A DNA stretch of 64,000 bases from Rhodobacteraceae bacterium M382 (GTDB lineage: Bacteria; Pseudomonadota; Alphaproteobacteria; Rhodobacterales; Rhodobacteraceae), in NCBI GenBank assembly GCA_025141015.1, contig CP081098.1, positions 2,672,501-2,736,500 on the forward strand, written 5' to 3'. Numbering within the stretch: position 1 is the first letter of the stretch; every line of letters begins with the position of its first letter. The notes under the pieces were generated by a model. It made no database searches. It saw only the letters and a program-made list of their open reading frames with translations, and was not told where the DNA came from. Of this stretch, positions 33,347-42,189 are shown one piece after another. The translations under genes and the position numbers were made by a program.

Positions 33347-34870
33347 TCAGCCCACCGACCCTTCCAGAGAAATGGCAACCAACTGCTGGGCCTCCATGGC
33401 GAACTCCATCGGCAATGCCTGCAGCACTTCCTTGCAGAACCCATTCACAACCAGCGCAACGGCTTCTTCTTCGTCCATCCCGCGTGACCGGCAGTAGAAC
33501 AGCTGGTCATCATCCACCTTGGATGTGGTCGCTTCGTGTTCAACCCGGGCCGAATTGTTCCTGACTTCGATGTAGGGCACTGTGTGGGCCCCGCATTTGT
33601 CGCCGATCAACAGGCTGTCACATTGGGTATAGTTACGCCCGTTCTGCGCTTTGGGGTGCATGGAAACCAGGCCACGATAAGTGTTCTGGGCCTTGCCCGC
33701 GCTGATGCCTTTGGAGACGATGCGCGATTTGGTGTTCTTGCCCAGATGCACCATTTTGGTGCCGGTATCGGCCTGCTGCATGTTGTTGGCGATGGCAATC
33801 GAATAGAATTCGCCTTGGCTTTCGTCGCCGCGCAGGATGCAGGACGGATATTTCCAGGTCACGGCGGATCCGGTTTCCACCTGGGTCCACATCACCTTGG
33901 ACCGGTCGCCCCGGCAATCGGCGCGTTTGGTGACAAAGTTATAAATGCCGCCTTTGCCGTTTTCATCGCCCGGATACCAGTTCTGGACAGTTGAATATTT
34001 CACCTCGGCGTCTTCTTCGATGATGATCTCGACAACGGCGGCGTGCAGCTGGGCAATGTCACGGGCCGGCGCGGTACAGCCTTCCAGATAAGAGACATAG
34101 CTGCCCTTGTCCGCGATGATCAGCGTGCGTTCGAATTGGCCGGTGTTTTCCGCATTGATGCGGAAATAGGTGCTCAGCTCCATCGGGCAACGTACACCCG
34201 GCGGCACATAAACAAATGACCCGTCCGAGAACACGGCCGTGTTCAACGTGGCATAATAATTGTCGCTGACCGGTACAACGGTGCCAAGGTATTTGCGCAC
34301 CAGTTCGGGGTGTTCGCGGATTGCCTCGGAGATCGAACAAAAGATCACCCCGGCCTTTTTCAATTCGGCCTGAAATGTGGTGCCGACAGAGACGGAATCA
34401 AACACCGCATCCACCGCGACCTTGCGCCCTTCGGCAGGTGCATTTTCTGCGCCTTCGACCCCGGCCAGGATCATCTGTTCCTTCAGCGGAATACCCAGCT
34501 TTTCATAGGTCGCCAACAGTTTGGGATCGACCTCGTCCAGGGACTTGGGTTTGACCTCCATAGATTTTGGGCGGGCATAGTAATACTGATCCTGGAAATC
34601 GATTTCCGGATAGTCGACCATCGCCCAGGTCGGCTCTTCTTTTTGCAGCCAGCGTTCATAGGCCGCCAGCCGCCATTCCGTCATCCATTCGGGTTCTTCG
34701 TTCTTTTCGGAAATCAGCTTGACGATATCCGGAGACAACCCCTTGGGGGCGTACTCCATCTCGATTTCGGTTTCCCAGCCGTATTTATAGGCTCCGCCAA
34801 CTTCGCGCACGGCATCGACGGTATCCTGGTCAACGCCGTCTTTCACTTGTGTCTGGTCCAAAGCGGCCAT
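33347..34870 (-). CDS. sufB: Fe-S assembly scaffold protein SufB
   Basis: 507 residues, normal for proteobacterial SufB. Landmarks: [14 protein letters not shown] (about 186), [20 protein letters not shown] (about 230), [11 protein letters not shown] (about 270), [20 protein letters not shown] (about 300), and the C-terminal [22 protein letters not shown], with the conserved Cys and Glu/His residues used in cluster building. The ATG at 34870 has AGGAG 7 nt upstream; a GTG 15 nt earlier is less likely. It begins 15 nt after the cysteine desulfurase stop. Confidence 0.97.
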   Translation of the reverse strand: MAALDQTQVKDGVDQDTVDAVREVGGAYKYGWETEIEMEYAPKGLSPDIVKLISEKNEEPEWMTEWRLAAYERWLQKEEPTWAMVDYPEIDFQDQYYYARPKSMEVKPKSLDEVDPKLLATYEKLGIPLKEQMILAGVEGAENAPAEGRKVAVDAVFDSVSVGTTFQAELKKAGVIFCSISEAIREHPELVRKYLGTVVPVSDNYYATLNTAVFSDGSFVYVPPGVRCPMELSTYFRINAENTGQFERTLIIADKGSYVSYLEGCTAPARDIAQLHAAVVEIIIEEDAEVKYSTVQNWYPGDENGKGGIYNFVTKRADCRGDRSKVMWTQVETGSAVTWKYPSCILRGDESQGEFYSIAIANNMQQADTGTKMVHLGKNTKSRIVSKGISAGKAQNTYRGLVSMHPKAQNGRNYTQCDSLLIGDKCGAHTVPYIEVRNNSARVEHEATTSKVDDDQLFYCRSRGMDEEEAVALVVNGFCKEVLQALPMEFAMEAQQLVAISLEGSVG

Positions 34871-34885
34871 GTTCGTCTCCTGCAC

Positions 34886-35929
34886 TCACGCCACGCGGGC
34901 GCGATGTTTCTTTTCCTTGGCGCGCCACGCATCCGCAAAGCGCAGCACATCATCATTCGAAATACCCGGCCCCAGCGATACGCGGATCGCGCTGGAGGCC
35001 GTCGTCATGTCATATCCCATAGCAGTCAGCACCGTGCTGGCCCGGACCTTGCCGCTGGAACAGGCGGATCCTGCGCTGATCGCAAATCCTGCCAAATCCA
35101 TCTGCATCACCTGGGTTTCGCCCTTCCATCCCGGCGTGGCAAAGCACGAGGTGTTGGGGAGCCTTGGCTGATCTTTCCCGACAAAAATAGTCTGATCAGC
35201 GCCAGCCACAAGGGCATTCTCCATATTATCGCGGATCTGCGCCACTTCTTCCCAGACACCATTGGCCAGGTCCTGGGCGGCCGCCTCGGCCGCAGCGCCA
35301 AAGCCGGCGATCCCGATCAGGTTTTCTGTGCCAGAGCGGCGCCCCATTTCCTGTCCGCCCCCGCGAATCTGTGCGGCAAGATCGGTGCCCCGTTTGATGA
35401 CGACCGCACCAATTCCCTTGGGCCCACCCAACTTGTGCGCAGAAATCAACGCCATCTCGGCACCCAACCAATTGAATGCCACAGGCAGCTTGCCAAAGGC
35501 TTGGGTTGCGTCCGTCACGGCCAACCCATTGGGCAGCGTCTGAATGATTCCGGTTTCCGAATTGGCCAGTTGCAAAGTGGATTGGCCGGGAACAGACACC
35601 TCAACAGATCCATTCGGTGAAACGGATAAACTTTCATCAATCCATGCTCTTACAGCGTCATGTTCAACCTGGGATCCCTGCAGGTTTCGCCCAGACAAGG
35701 CCAAAGATGCGCCTTCGGTTGACCCGGACACAAACACCACATCCGCACCATCTGCCCCAAAAGCGGCCGCGATCTGCGCGCGGGCGCGTTCGATGACACC
35801 TTTGGCCTGACGCCCTTCGGCATGCACCGAAGATGGGTTGCCTACCACGTCCATGGCCGCAGTCATTGCCGCGCGCGCCTCTGGGCGCAGCGGAGCCGTG
35901 GCGTTATGATCCAGGTAAACACGTTTCAT
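34886..35929 (-). CDS. Cysteine desulfurase (IscS/NifS-like)
   Basis: 347 residues, class I-type NifS/IscS fold: YLDHNATAPLRPEA (5-18), VVGNPSSVHAEGR (28-40), PLP lysine in LISAHKLGGPKG (around 195), and the mobile Cys loop SAGSACSSGKVRAST (around 290). It is shorter than IscS (about 400), as is usual for the extra desulfurase at the head of alphaproteobacterial suf operons. Second desulfurase of the cluster besides SufS at its other end. Lies between iscR (59-nt gap) and sufB (15-nt gap). Confidence 0.9.
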   Translation of the reverse strand: MKRVYLDHNATAPLRPEARAAMTAAMDVVGNPSSVHAEGRQAKGVIERARAQIAAAFGADGADVVFVSGSTEGASLALSGRNLQGSQVEHDAVRAWIDESLSVSPNGSVEVSVPGQSTLQLANSETGIIQTLPNGLAVTDATQAFGKLPVAFNWLGAEMALISAHKLGGPKGIGAVVIKRGTDLAAQIRGGGQEMGRRSGTENLIGIAGFGAAAEAAAQDLANGVWEEVAQIRDNMENALVAGADQTIFVGKDQPRLPNTSCFATPGWKGETQVMQMDLAGFAISAGSACSSGKVRASTVLTAMGYDMTTASSAIRVSLGPGISNDDVLRFADAWRAKEKKHRARVA

Positions 35930-35988
35930 GGATGCATCTTTTTCATCAGCCCAAAGTTACACGCATCAGCCAAAGTCAGTTGCGTCAT

Positions 35989-36447
35989 TTAATCATCCAC
36001 CACCGAAAACAGGGTTGGCACGGCTGGACAGGGAACCAGATCATTCTTGATCACATCGGACAGGCGGGTCTGATGCAGAAACACATATACATGCGCGCTC
36101 AACCCTTCCCACAGACGGTTGGTCAACGATTGCGCCCGGCTGCCAGACAAAGCTCCGGTCGCCCCCGCGCCCTTGTGCATCGCATCCACAGTTTCATCGA
36201 CAGCCGATAGAATCTCGACAACCCGAATTTCAGATGGAGACCGCGCCAATCGGTACCCCCCACCGGGACCACGAACGGATTCAACCAATTCGGCCCGCCG
36301 AAGTTTGACAAACAACTGCTCAAGATAGGGCAGCGAAATGTCCTGCCGCCTGGAAATTTCGCCCAGTGCTACAAGATGATCCTGTGGCTGCAAGGCGATA
36401 TCAGCCAGCGCCACCATGGCATAGCGACCTTTTGTCGACAGCTTCAT
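35989..36447 (-). CDS. iscR: IscR-like Rrf2 family regulator
   Basis: 152-residue winged-helix regulator of Fe-S assembly genes. Starts MKLSTKGRYAMVALADIALQ as IscR does, with recognition region ISLPYLEQLFVKLRRAELV and the wing GPGGGYRLARSP. The three cysteines that bind the [2Fe-2S] cluster in E. coli IscR (C92, C98, C104) are missing: the region reads DAMHKGAGATGALSGSRA. Only one Cys remains, near the C-terminus (LVPCPAV). Rhodobacter sphaeroides IscR is known to be a non-canonical Fe-S protein of this sort. It heads the suf operon and probably autoregulates it. Confidence 0.92.
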   Translation of the reverse strand: MKLSTKGRYAMVALADIALQPQDHLVALGEISRRQDISLPYLEQLFVKLRRAELVESVRGPGGGYRLARSPSEIRVVEILSAVDETVDAMHKGAGATGALSGSRAQSLTNRLWEGLSAHVYVFLHQTRLSDVIKNDLVPCPAVPTLFSVVDD

Positions 36448-36551
36448 CTTGTTTTCCCTTAGAACCCGGTATTTTGCGCGAAAACATTGACCTCACGCCC
36501 ATCAGTGCGTATCTCACCCTGACGGGCCGATATCAATCGGTAACGGCTCCA

Positions 36552-36568
36552 TTTAGAAACGTTCTAAG
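36552..36568. promoter_or_regulatory. ICE box (Irr-binding site) upstream of iscR-suf
   Basis: TTTAGAA ACG TTCTAAG matches the alphaproteobacterial Irr consensus TTTAGAANNNTTCTAAA at all but the last base and is an inverted repeat. It lies about 105 nt upstream of the iscR ATG and 68 nt upstream of the divergent hydrolase ATG, so Irr could regulate either gene. Irr regulation of iscR-suf operons is known in this class. Confidence 0.75.
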
Positions 36569-36635
36569 GTGTCTTAGGGTATTCGTCAAGAATGTCCCGC
36601 ACACCTCCCGAAAAAGAGACAGGACCCACCGCCCC

Positions 36636-37289
36636 ATGCCCGAGGTCATCTTTCCCGGACCCGAAGGCCGCCTTGAAGGCCGCTATCATCCGCAAAAAGA
36701 AAAAGACGCCCCCATTGCAATCGTGCTGCACCCGCATCCGCAGTTCGGTGGAACGATGAACAACAAGGTCGTCTACAATCTGCATTATGCGTTTTACAAC
36801 ATGGGCTTTACCGTGTTGCGGTTCAATTTTCGCGGCGTGGGCCGCAGCCAGGGTGAATATGACCAGGGCATTGGTGAATTGTCCGACGCAGCGTCGGCGC
36901 TGGATTACCTCCAGTCGATGAACAGCAATTCCAAACATTGCTGGGTGGCCGGGTTTTCATTCGGAGCCTGGATCGGCATGCAACTGTTGATGCGCCGCCC
37001 TGAGATCACTGGCTTTATCAGCGTGTCACCCCCGGCCAACATGTACGACTTTTCGTTCCTGGCACCCTGCCCCAGCTCGGGTCTGATCATCAATGGTGCG
37101 GCCGATCGGGTGGCCCCGCCCGCCGATACCGTGTCGCTGGTCAACAAGCTGCATGAACAAAAGGGCATCACCATCACGCACCAGGAAATCGAAGCCGCCG
37201 ACCACTTCTTTCAGGGTGATCACATGGATACGATGGTGGGCAATGTGACGTCCTACGTCAAACAGCGCTTGACCGAAAACACCCGCTGA
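36636..37289 (+). CDS. Alpha/beta hydrolase (dienelactone hydrolase-like)
   Basis: 217 residues. IAIVLHPHPQFGGTMNNKVV, then LRFNFRGVGRSQGEYD (about 70) and the nucleophile elbow AGFSFGAWIG (about 108), where the usual GxSxG is GFSFG; the acid is expected in LIINGAADRVAPP and the His in EAADHFFQGD. This is the YsgA/AtoE-type short hydrolase common in alphaproteobacteria. Substrate unknown. The ATG at 36636 is where family similarity starts. It opens a small operon with the next two genes. Confidence 0.88.
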   Translation: MPEVIFPGPEGRLEGRYHPQKEKDAPIAIVLHPHPQFGGTMNNKVVYNLHYAFYNMGFTVLRFNFRGVGRSQGEYDQGIGELSDAASALDYLQSMNSNSKHCWVAGFSFGAWIGMQLLMRRPEITGFISVSPPANMYDFSFLAPCPSSGLIINGAADRVAPPADTVSLVNKLHEQKGITITHQEIEAADHFFQGDHMDTMVGNVTSYVKQRLTENTR

Positions 37290-37293
37290 TTCC

Positions 37294-37536
37294 ATGGGCA
37301 CAATCGAAACGCTGGCCGCCAAACTGGCCGAAGACACCGTCAAGGTGATGGACGCCACCGGCGAAGATCGCCTGTATGTCGAAGTCGGCGACGTTCTGGC
37401 AGCCGCGTCTCAATCGCTCGAAGAGGCCTATCTGACCGAAATTCGGGTTCGATTGGCCGAGCGCACCGCCCGGCGTTTCCTGAACAAGAAAATCGCCGCG
37501 GCCAAAGCATCCGTCGCCAACAAGGGACAGCCGTGA
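37294..37536 (+). CDS. Small conserved helical protein, unknown
   Basis: 80 residues: MGTIETLAAKLAEDTVKVMD, then TGEDRLYVEVGDVLAAASQS, then helical RVRLAERTARRFLNKKIAAA. Mostly alpha-helical, no membrane helix or Cys. It is 4 nt after the hydrolase stop and overlaps the HD gene start by 4 nt (GTGA), so it is certainly translated with them. Family not recognised with confidence. Confidence 0.7.
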   Translation: MGTIETLAAKLAEDTVKVMDATGEDRLYVEVGDVLAAASQSLEEAYLTEIRVRLAERTARRFLNKKIAAAKASVANKGQP

Positions 37537-38696
37537 CTGCGCGGCTGGACGCCCAGGTCGCTTTTTTGCTGGAATGCGACCGCCTGAAATCGGTGGACCG
37601 CGCCAATCTTCTGCTGGATGGATCCCGCAGGGAAAACTCGGCCGAACACAGCTGGCACCTGGCGCTTTACGCCCTGATCCTGGCCCCCTTTTCTGGCGAT
37701 GCCGTTGATGCCCTGCGGGCCATGCGCATGTTGTTATTGCATGATCTGGTGGAAATCGACGTTGGGGATCACCCAATCCATCTGGACACGGATTGGAGCG
37801 CTGTTCAACAGGCAGAACAACAGGCGGCGGATCGTCTCTTTGGGCTCTTGCCATCGGAACAGGGGGCCAACCTGCGGGCCCTGTGGCAGGAATTCGAGGA
37901 TGACCGGACCGACACTGCCCGATTTGCAAAGACGCTGGACCGCTGCCAGCCCATCTTTCAAACGCTCTGCGCCGACTCTCCCCCCTCAGATCATGTCGCC
38001 ATTGTACGTGACAATCTGACCAGCGGGCGCGCGGCAAATCTTTGTCAGGAATTCCCGGCGGCCCATGCCCATGCGTGTCGATTGCTCGGAACACACCCCT
38101 CCGGGGCCGCGGCACCGCGCGACGAACCATTTGGCAGGCGACTGGACTTTCTCAACGAAGCGGATCAATTGAAACAGATCTACCGTGCTTCGCGGCTTGC
38201 GGATGGGTCGCGGCGTGAAAACTCGGGCGAACACAGCTGGCACATCATGATCTATGCGTGGGTTTTGCAGGAATATGCCGCCCCCAATGTAAATCACGAT
38301 CGCGTACTGCAAATGCTCCTGATTCACGACATTGTCGAAATCGACGCCGGGGATAACCCGATCCACGGACAGGTCGATCACGATGCGGTTGCGGCCCTTG
38401 AACAGGCCGCAGCGGATCGTCTGTTCGGGTTGCTGCCAGGCGACCAGGAACAGCAACTGCGCGCGCTCTGGGATGAATTCGAAGCAGCGCAAACGGCGGA
38501 TGCACAATTCGCCAAGGCCGTTGACCGGTTTCAGGTGCCCGTATTGAACCTGAACAACGGTGGCGGCACCTGGCGCGATTACAAGGTAACGCTGACGCAA
38601 ATGGAACACCGTGTTGGTGTCCCAGTTATACGCGGCGCGCCTGCGCTTTGGGAGTGGCTGTATCCGCAACTGGGTCCGGCCCTGGCCGATCTGTAA
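37533..38696 (+). CDS. Tandem-duplicated HD-domain phosphohydrolase (YfbR/HDDC2-like)
   Basis: 387 residues made of two homologous halves. Half 1 (about 1-190): FLLECDRLKSVDRANLLLDG, SRRENSAEHSWHLALYA, LLLHDLVEIDVGDHPIH. Half 2 (about 205-387): FLNEADQLKQIYRASRLADG, SRRENSGEHSWHIMIYA, LLIHDIVEIDAGDNPIHG. Each has EHSWH, the HD pair and the downstream EIDxGD, so both metal sites look intact. The single-domain relatives remove phosphate from deoxynucleoside monophosphates. Half 1 is shorter at its end (lacks the GTWRDY-type tail). The tandem arrangement is uncommon; the start is GTG overlapping the previous stop. Confidence 0.87.
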   Translation: MTARLDAQVAFLLECDRLKSVDRANLLLDGSRRENSAEHSWHLALYALILAPFSGDAVDALRAMRMLLLHDLVEIDVGDHPIHLDTDWSAVQQAEQQAADRLFGLLPSEQGANLRALWQEFEDDRTDTARFAKTLDRCQPIFQTLCADSPPSDHVAIVRDNLTSGRAANLCQEFPAAHAHACRLLGTHPSGAAAPRDEPFGRRLDFLNEADQLKQIYRASRLADGSRRENSGEHSWHIMIYAWVLQEYAAPNVNHDRVLQMLLIHDIVEIDAGDNPIHGQVDHDAVAALEQAAADRLFGLLPGDQEQQLRALWDEFEAAQTADAQFAKAVDRFQVPVLNLNNGGGTWRDYKVTLTQMEHRVGVPVIRGAPALWEWLYPQLGPALADL

Positions 38697-38718
38697 CCCG
38701 ACCCTGCTTCTTTCTGGT

Positions 38719-38770
38719 TAAAAATACCTCGGGGGAGACGCGCGTTTCGCGCGGCGGGGGCAGCGCCCCC
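38719..38770. repeat. GC-rich stem-loop repeat after a gene, Rhodobacterales type
   Basis: AAAAATACCTCGGGGGAG is followed by two hairpins: CGCGCG TTT CGCGCG (38739-38753) and GGGGGC AGC GCCCCC (38756-38770). This arrangement after a stop codon is one I recall as recurrent in Rhodobacterales genomes. Whether it acts as a terminator is unclear because no T-tract follows. Confidence 0.5.
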
Positions 38771-38803
38771 ACCTCGACCTGACGCTATCCGACACTGAAA
38801 CGA

Positions 38804-38832
38804 AAAAGGCCGGGCGAAACACCCGGCCTTTT
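38804..38832. terminator. Bidirectional rho-independent terminator
   Basis: AAAAGGCCGGG (38804-38814), 7-nt loop, CCCGGCCTTTT (38822-38832): an 11-bp stem with A-tract on one side and T-tract on the other. It serves the plus-strand HD operon and the convergent minus-strand one-carbon operon. Confidence 0.9.
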
Positions 38833-38853
38833 GCAATCTGTTCCAGAACCGGA

Positions 38854-39915
38854 TCAGGCGCGACGGCGACGCCCACCGGCGCGTCCACCGCGACCCCGGG
38901 TTTCTTCACCCTCTTTGGCAGGGGCCTTGTTGAATTTGATCCACTCACCCCCATGCGGGTCATTGTTGGTCAGGAAATTCGCTGCACGGATGGCTTCCAT
39001 TTCCTTGCCCGCACGCGATTTGGTGGAGCCCAGACCGAACATCTGGCAGAATGTCTCGTCGTCCATGTCCGCAGGCAGGATGATACCCGATGCTTCCACT
39101 TCGGCGCGTTTTTCAGCGATCTTCTTGGGACCGGTTGGCAAAGCGACCGGGTTCATGATCGCGGATGTCATGCCCGCGCCCATGGCCATCGGCAGGAAGG
39201 CGTTGTTGATGCCGTGACGGTTCGGCAGACCGAAGGAAATGTTGGACGCACCACAGGTGGTGTTCACGCCCAGTTCCTCGCGCAGGCGGCGCACCAGCGC
39301 AAACACCTGCAAACCGGCTGTCCCCATGGCACCAACCGGCATCACCAGCGGGTCGACCACGATATCATGGGCCGGGATTCCAAAATCGGCCGCACGCTGC
39401 ACGATTTTCTTCGCGACTTCAAAACGGACATCGGGATCTTCCGAGATACCGGTGTCATCGTTCGAGATTGCCACGACGGGAACATTGTACTTCTTGACCA
39501 GCGGCAGAACCAGCTCCAGGCGGTCTTCTTCGCCTGTGACCGAGTTCAACAGAGGACGACCTTCGGCAGCGGCCAGGCCAGCTTCCAGTGCGCCAGGAAC
39601 CGAGCTGTCGATACACAGCGGAACGTCAACCAGCCCCTGCACCATTTCGACGATCCTGGTCATCAGCGGCGGTTCGGTTTCATTGGGGTTCGGGTTCGAG
39701 TTATACACCACACCCGCGTTGATATCTAGAATGGTCGCCCCGGCAGCAACCTGGGCCAGCGCATCTTTTTCCACGGTGGAAAAGTCACCGGCTTCCAGCT
39801 CGGCAGCCAGCTTCTTACGGCCGGTGGGGTTGATCCGTTCACCGATCACACAGAACGGCTCGTCAAAGCCCAGGACCGCTGTTTTTGTTTTTGATTCTAC
39901 GACTGTACGGGTCAT
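38854..39915 (-). CDS. Methyltetrahydrofolate:corrinoid methyltransferase-like protein
   Basis: 353 residues. A pterin-binding TIM barrel: PFCVIGERINPTGRKKL (21-37), GATILDINAGV (about 59-69), PLCIDSSVPGALEAGL, LLNSVTGEEDRLELVLPLVK, VVDPLVMPVGA and NTTCGASNISFGLPNR. This pattern matches MtrH/AcsE/MetH-type methyl-H4folate methyltransferases that exchange methyl groups with a corrinoid protein. It is followed by an unusual Arg/Gly-rich tail (GRGGRAGGRRRRA). It lies 9 nt after a MetF-like reductase gene, so the pair should take methyl groups to methylene-H4folate or the reverse. The corrinoid partner is not in the window. Confidence 0.88.
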   Translation of the reverse strand: MTRTVVESKTKTAVLGFDEPFCVIGERINPTGRKKLAAELEAGDFSTVEKDALAQVAAGATILDINAGVVYNSNPNPNETEPPLMTRIVEMVQGLVDVPLCIDSSVPGALEAGLAAAEGRPLLNSVTGEEDRLELVLPLVKKYNVPVVAISNDDTGISEDPDVRFEVAKKIVQRAADFGIPAHDIVVDPLVMPVGAMGTAGLQVFALVRRLREELGVNTTCGASNISFGLPNRHGINNAFLPMAMGAGMTSAIMNPVALPTGPKKIAEKRAEVEASGIILPADMDDETFCQMFGLGSTKSRAGKEMEAIRAANFLTNNDPHGGEWIKFNKAPAKEGEETRGRGGRAGGRRRRA

Positions 39916-39924
39916 TATTGATCC

Positions 39925-40851
39925 TCAGGAATTGACCGGCTTTGCCGAAGCGCCGCCATTGTTGATTGCCCAGTTGGCGTTGGTTTTGATGCCACCCAAC
40001 GGGAAGAAGTGGACATTGGTGATGTTAAAGTCCGGGTTGGCGGCCTTGTGGGCTGCCAGTTCGGTCAGAACATCTGTCGGCTCATAGGGCAGGAGCAGCT
40101 TGGACACGTCCATCGCGCGCTTTTGCAGAACCTTCAGTGACGGGCCAACACCACAGGCGATGGCGAATTTGATCAGGGTCTGCAGTTTTGCCGGGCCCGC
40201 GATACCGATGTGGATCGGAATATCAACGCCTGCGGCTTTGACTGCATTGGCCCATTCAATGATTGGTCCGGCTTCAAAGGCGAACTGGGTTGCCAGTGCC
40301 ATCTTGGCATCGGTGCGCTCGGAGAACTGCTGTTTCCACTGCAGCGCTTCGGCAACGTTTTTGGTCGATCCATCAGGGTCGATGTCCTTGTTGCCTTCGG
40401 GGTGTCCCGCCACATGCAGGTTTTCAAACCCTGCCTTGTCGAACAGACCGGTTTCCAACAGCTGCATCGAGCTGTGAAACGCACCATGCGGATTGGCAAC
40501 ACCGCCGGCCAGCAGCAACGCCTGCTTGACGTCGGCTTCGCCCTGATAGCGGTTGATCCAATCGGCCAGTGTGGCCTGGTCCTTGATGATGCGCGCGGGG
40601 AAATGCGGCATCACCGGGTAACCTTCGGCATTCAGGCGCTTGGCCGTGTCCACCATTTCTTCGATCGGGGTGCCTTCGATATGGGCGATGTAAACCCGCG
40701 TGCCTTCGGGCAGCAGGTCACGGAAGCTGTCAACCTTGGCCGCGGTCCGGGGCATGACTTCGATCGAATACCCCTGCAAAAGGGCTTCGACCTGCGGGTT
40801 GACGGGCTGTGCGCCAGCGGCGTCACGTTTCTTGAAGTTCAACAAAGCCAT
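39925..40851 (-). CDS. Methylenetetrahydrofolate reductase (MetF-like)
   Basis: 308 residues of the FAD-binding TIM-barrel family: VYIAHIEGTPIEEMVDTAKR, then GYPVMPHFPARIIKD, LLLAGGVANPHGAFHSSMQLL, HVAGHPEGNKDID and PIHIGIAGPAKLQTLIKFA, all typical of MetF relatives. The ATG at 40851 is chosen because GGGAGG lies 7 nt upstream; the in-frame start at 40887 overlaps the upstream gene. Probably interconverts 5,10-methylene- and 5-methyl-H4folate as partner of the methyltransferase next door. A second, MetH-linked metF may exist elsewhere. Confidence 0.85.
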   Translation of the reverse strand: MALLNFKKRDAAGAQPVNPQVEALLQGYSIEVMPRTAAKVDSFRDLLPEGTRVYIAHIEGTPIEEMVDTAKRLNAEGYPVMPHFPARIIKDQATLADWINRYQGEADVKQALLLAGGVANPHGAFHSSMQLLETGLFDKAGFENLHVAGHPEGNKDIDPDGSTKNVAEALQWKQQFSERTDAKMALATQFAFEAGPIIEWANAVKAAGVDIPIHIGIAGPAKLQTLIKFAIACGVGPSLKVLQKRAMDVSKLLLPYEPTDVLTELAAHKAANPDFNITNVHFFPLGGIKTNANWAINNGGASAKPVNS

Positions 40852-40877
40852 TGCGGCCTCCCAAAAAGATGTCAGGC

Positions 40878-41174
40878 TCATGCCCATCCGTCATTCGCGA
40901 TCAGCACCTTGAGGCGATCCTGATCATATTCCGTTTCCAGGCGGACAGCTTCAGCCTCTGCCACTTCGGCGGGATCTCCCTCGACCGAAACTGGCGCGGC
41001 CTTGCGCCATTCTGCCAAATAGGCATCCGCGTCCTTGGCGTTGACCTTCATCGCCGCTCGGTCGATCGCCTGTTCAAAGCGTTCTTCCAATTGACGCTTG
41101 GCTCCGCGGCGTCCCTTGCCCACGATGACCTGGGCTGGAATGTCGCGCCAATATACGATTGTGACGTCGGGCAT
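40878..41174 (-). CDS. PF13769-type small protein (annotated as virulence factor family)
   Basis: 98 residues: MPDVTIVYWRDIPAQVIVGK, GRRGAKRQLEERFEQAIDRA, AMKVNAKDADAYLAEWR. The YWRDIPAQV opening and length match the small family (misnamed virulence factor) that accompanies methyl-H4folate:corrinoid genes in Rhodobacterales. Function unknown; probably part of the one-carbon system. First gene of the operon on the minus strand. Upstream 41175-41464 (290 nt) contains its promoter and nothing else recognised. Confidence 0.8.
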   Translation of the reverse strand: MPDVTIVYWRDIPAQVIVGKGRRGAKRQLEERFEQAIDRAAMKVNAKDADAYLAEWRKAAPVSVEGDPAEVAEAEAVRLETEYDQDRLKVLIANDGWA

Positions 41175-41464
41175 TGCTGGAATCCGTCCTCTTTAGCTGG
41201 TGGTCCGGTTCTAATGCGGTGCGCACAGTTTCAATGGTCGAATTTCGACAACACAGTCCTTGAGAGCGACCTTTTGTATGCGGTGGTGTTTTATTCGCAT
41301 CCTGAATGGATGGCCACCGGGTGCCGGGATCATTCTGTTCAACATGATGATGAGTCTGACAGCACTGTCACCCGCCCTCCTGTTTTTGCCCGGTGGGGCA
41401 CGGGACGGGGAATGTTGACAATCGAAATGGGACAGGAAAAACTGTCGAAAAATGAGCAGGACAA

Positions 41465-42115
41465 ATGGTAATTTCGGTAGAAAAGTTCGGGGTGGTCTAT
41501 GCGGCCGTCCCCAAGGCCGGGTGTTCGTCGGTCAAAGCGATGCTTGCCGATCTGGTTCCCGAAGCGGTTTCAGATCAAGACGGTGAAGACAGGGAAGCCG
41601 CCCATCACGCTGCCTTTCAAACCCGACGGTGGCGGGGCGACAAACTTCTTGCGCTTCCTGACGCGTTTCGGTTCACGGTTGTACGCGACCCGGTCAAACG
41701 GCTGATGTCAGTTTACACGGATCGCGTTGTCGGCAGGAACGACCTGTACAACAGCCGTCGATTGCGCCGTCAAAGCGAATTGCCGCTGGATCCGGACCCT
41801 GACGTGTTTTTTGGAAATATCCAACGGTACGCATCCTTGTCTTCGGTCATCAAGCACCACGTTTTTCCCACCTATATGTTTACCGGCGTTGATCTGAGCC
41901 TGTATGACAAGGTCTATCGAACCAACGAGATGGCCCAAGTGGCGCTGGACCTCAGCGCCCATACCGGGGTTTCGCTCTCCTCCAAACACGCCAACAAAAG
42001 CAAAGCAAAACTGGATTTCAACGACCTAAAGCCCGAGACACAAGATCAGGTACGGGCTTTTCTGGCCGAGGATTACGATCTTCTCTCTGACTATTTCGAC
42101 AATCCGTTCGCCTGA
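41465..42115 (+). CDS. Sulfotransferase family protein
   Basis: 216 residues. The 5'-phosphosulfate-binding loop is VYAAVPKAGCSSVKAML (about 10-26), and the 3'-phosphate motif is FRFTVVRDPVKRLMSVYTD (about 68-86). It matches the Sulfotransfer_2 family, which moves sulfate from PAPS to carbohydrates in eukaryotes; bacterial members act on polysaccharides or lipids. It is somewhat short but has both PAPS motifs. Its ATG follows GAGCAGG. Acceptor unknown; a monocistronic gene in this window. Confidence 0.85.
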   Translation: MVISVEKFGVVYAAVPKAGCSSVKAMLADLVPEAVSDQDGEDREAAHHAAFQTRRWRGDKLLALPDAFRFTVVRDPVKRLMSVYTDRVVGRNDLYNSRRLRRQSELPLDPDPDVFFGNIQRYASLSSVIKHHVFPTYMFTGVDLSLYDKVYRTNEMAQVALDLSAHTGVSLSSKHANKSKAKLDFNDLKPETQDQVRAFLAEDYDLLSDYFDNPFA

Positions 42116-42189
42116 GGCCTACACAGCTTGCGGTCTGGGATTGCCGTGCCTATTGTCAAAGGTAACACGATAATCGGAGGGCGTGAATC

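Noticed and set aside
34310-35620. 436-codon plus-strand frame opposite sufB and the cysteine desulfurase
   Set aside because: Antisense shadow; sufB and the desulfurase show complete family motifs on the other strand.
41175-41464. Cobalamin riboswitch upstream of the methyl-H4folate operon
   Set aside because: I could not find a B12-box-like conserved sequence or the expected multi-stem fold in this gap.
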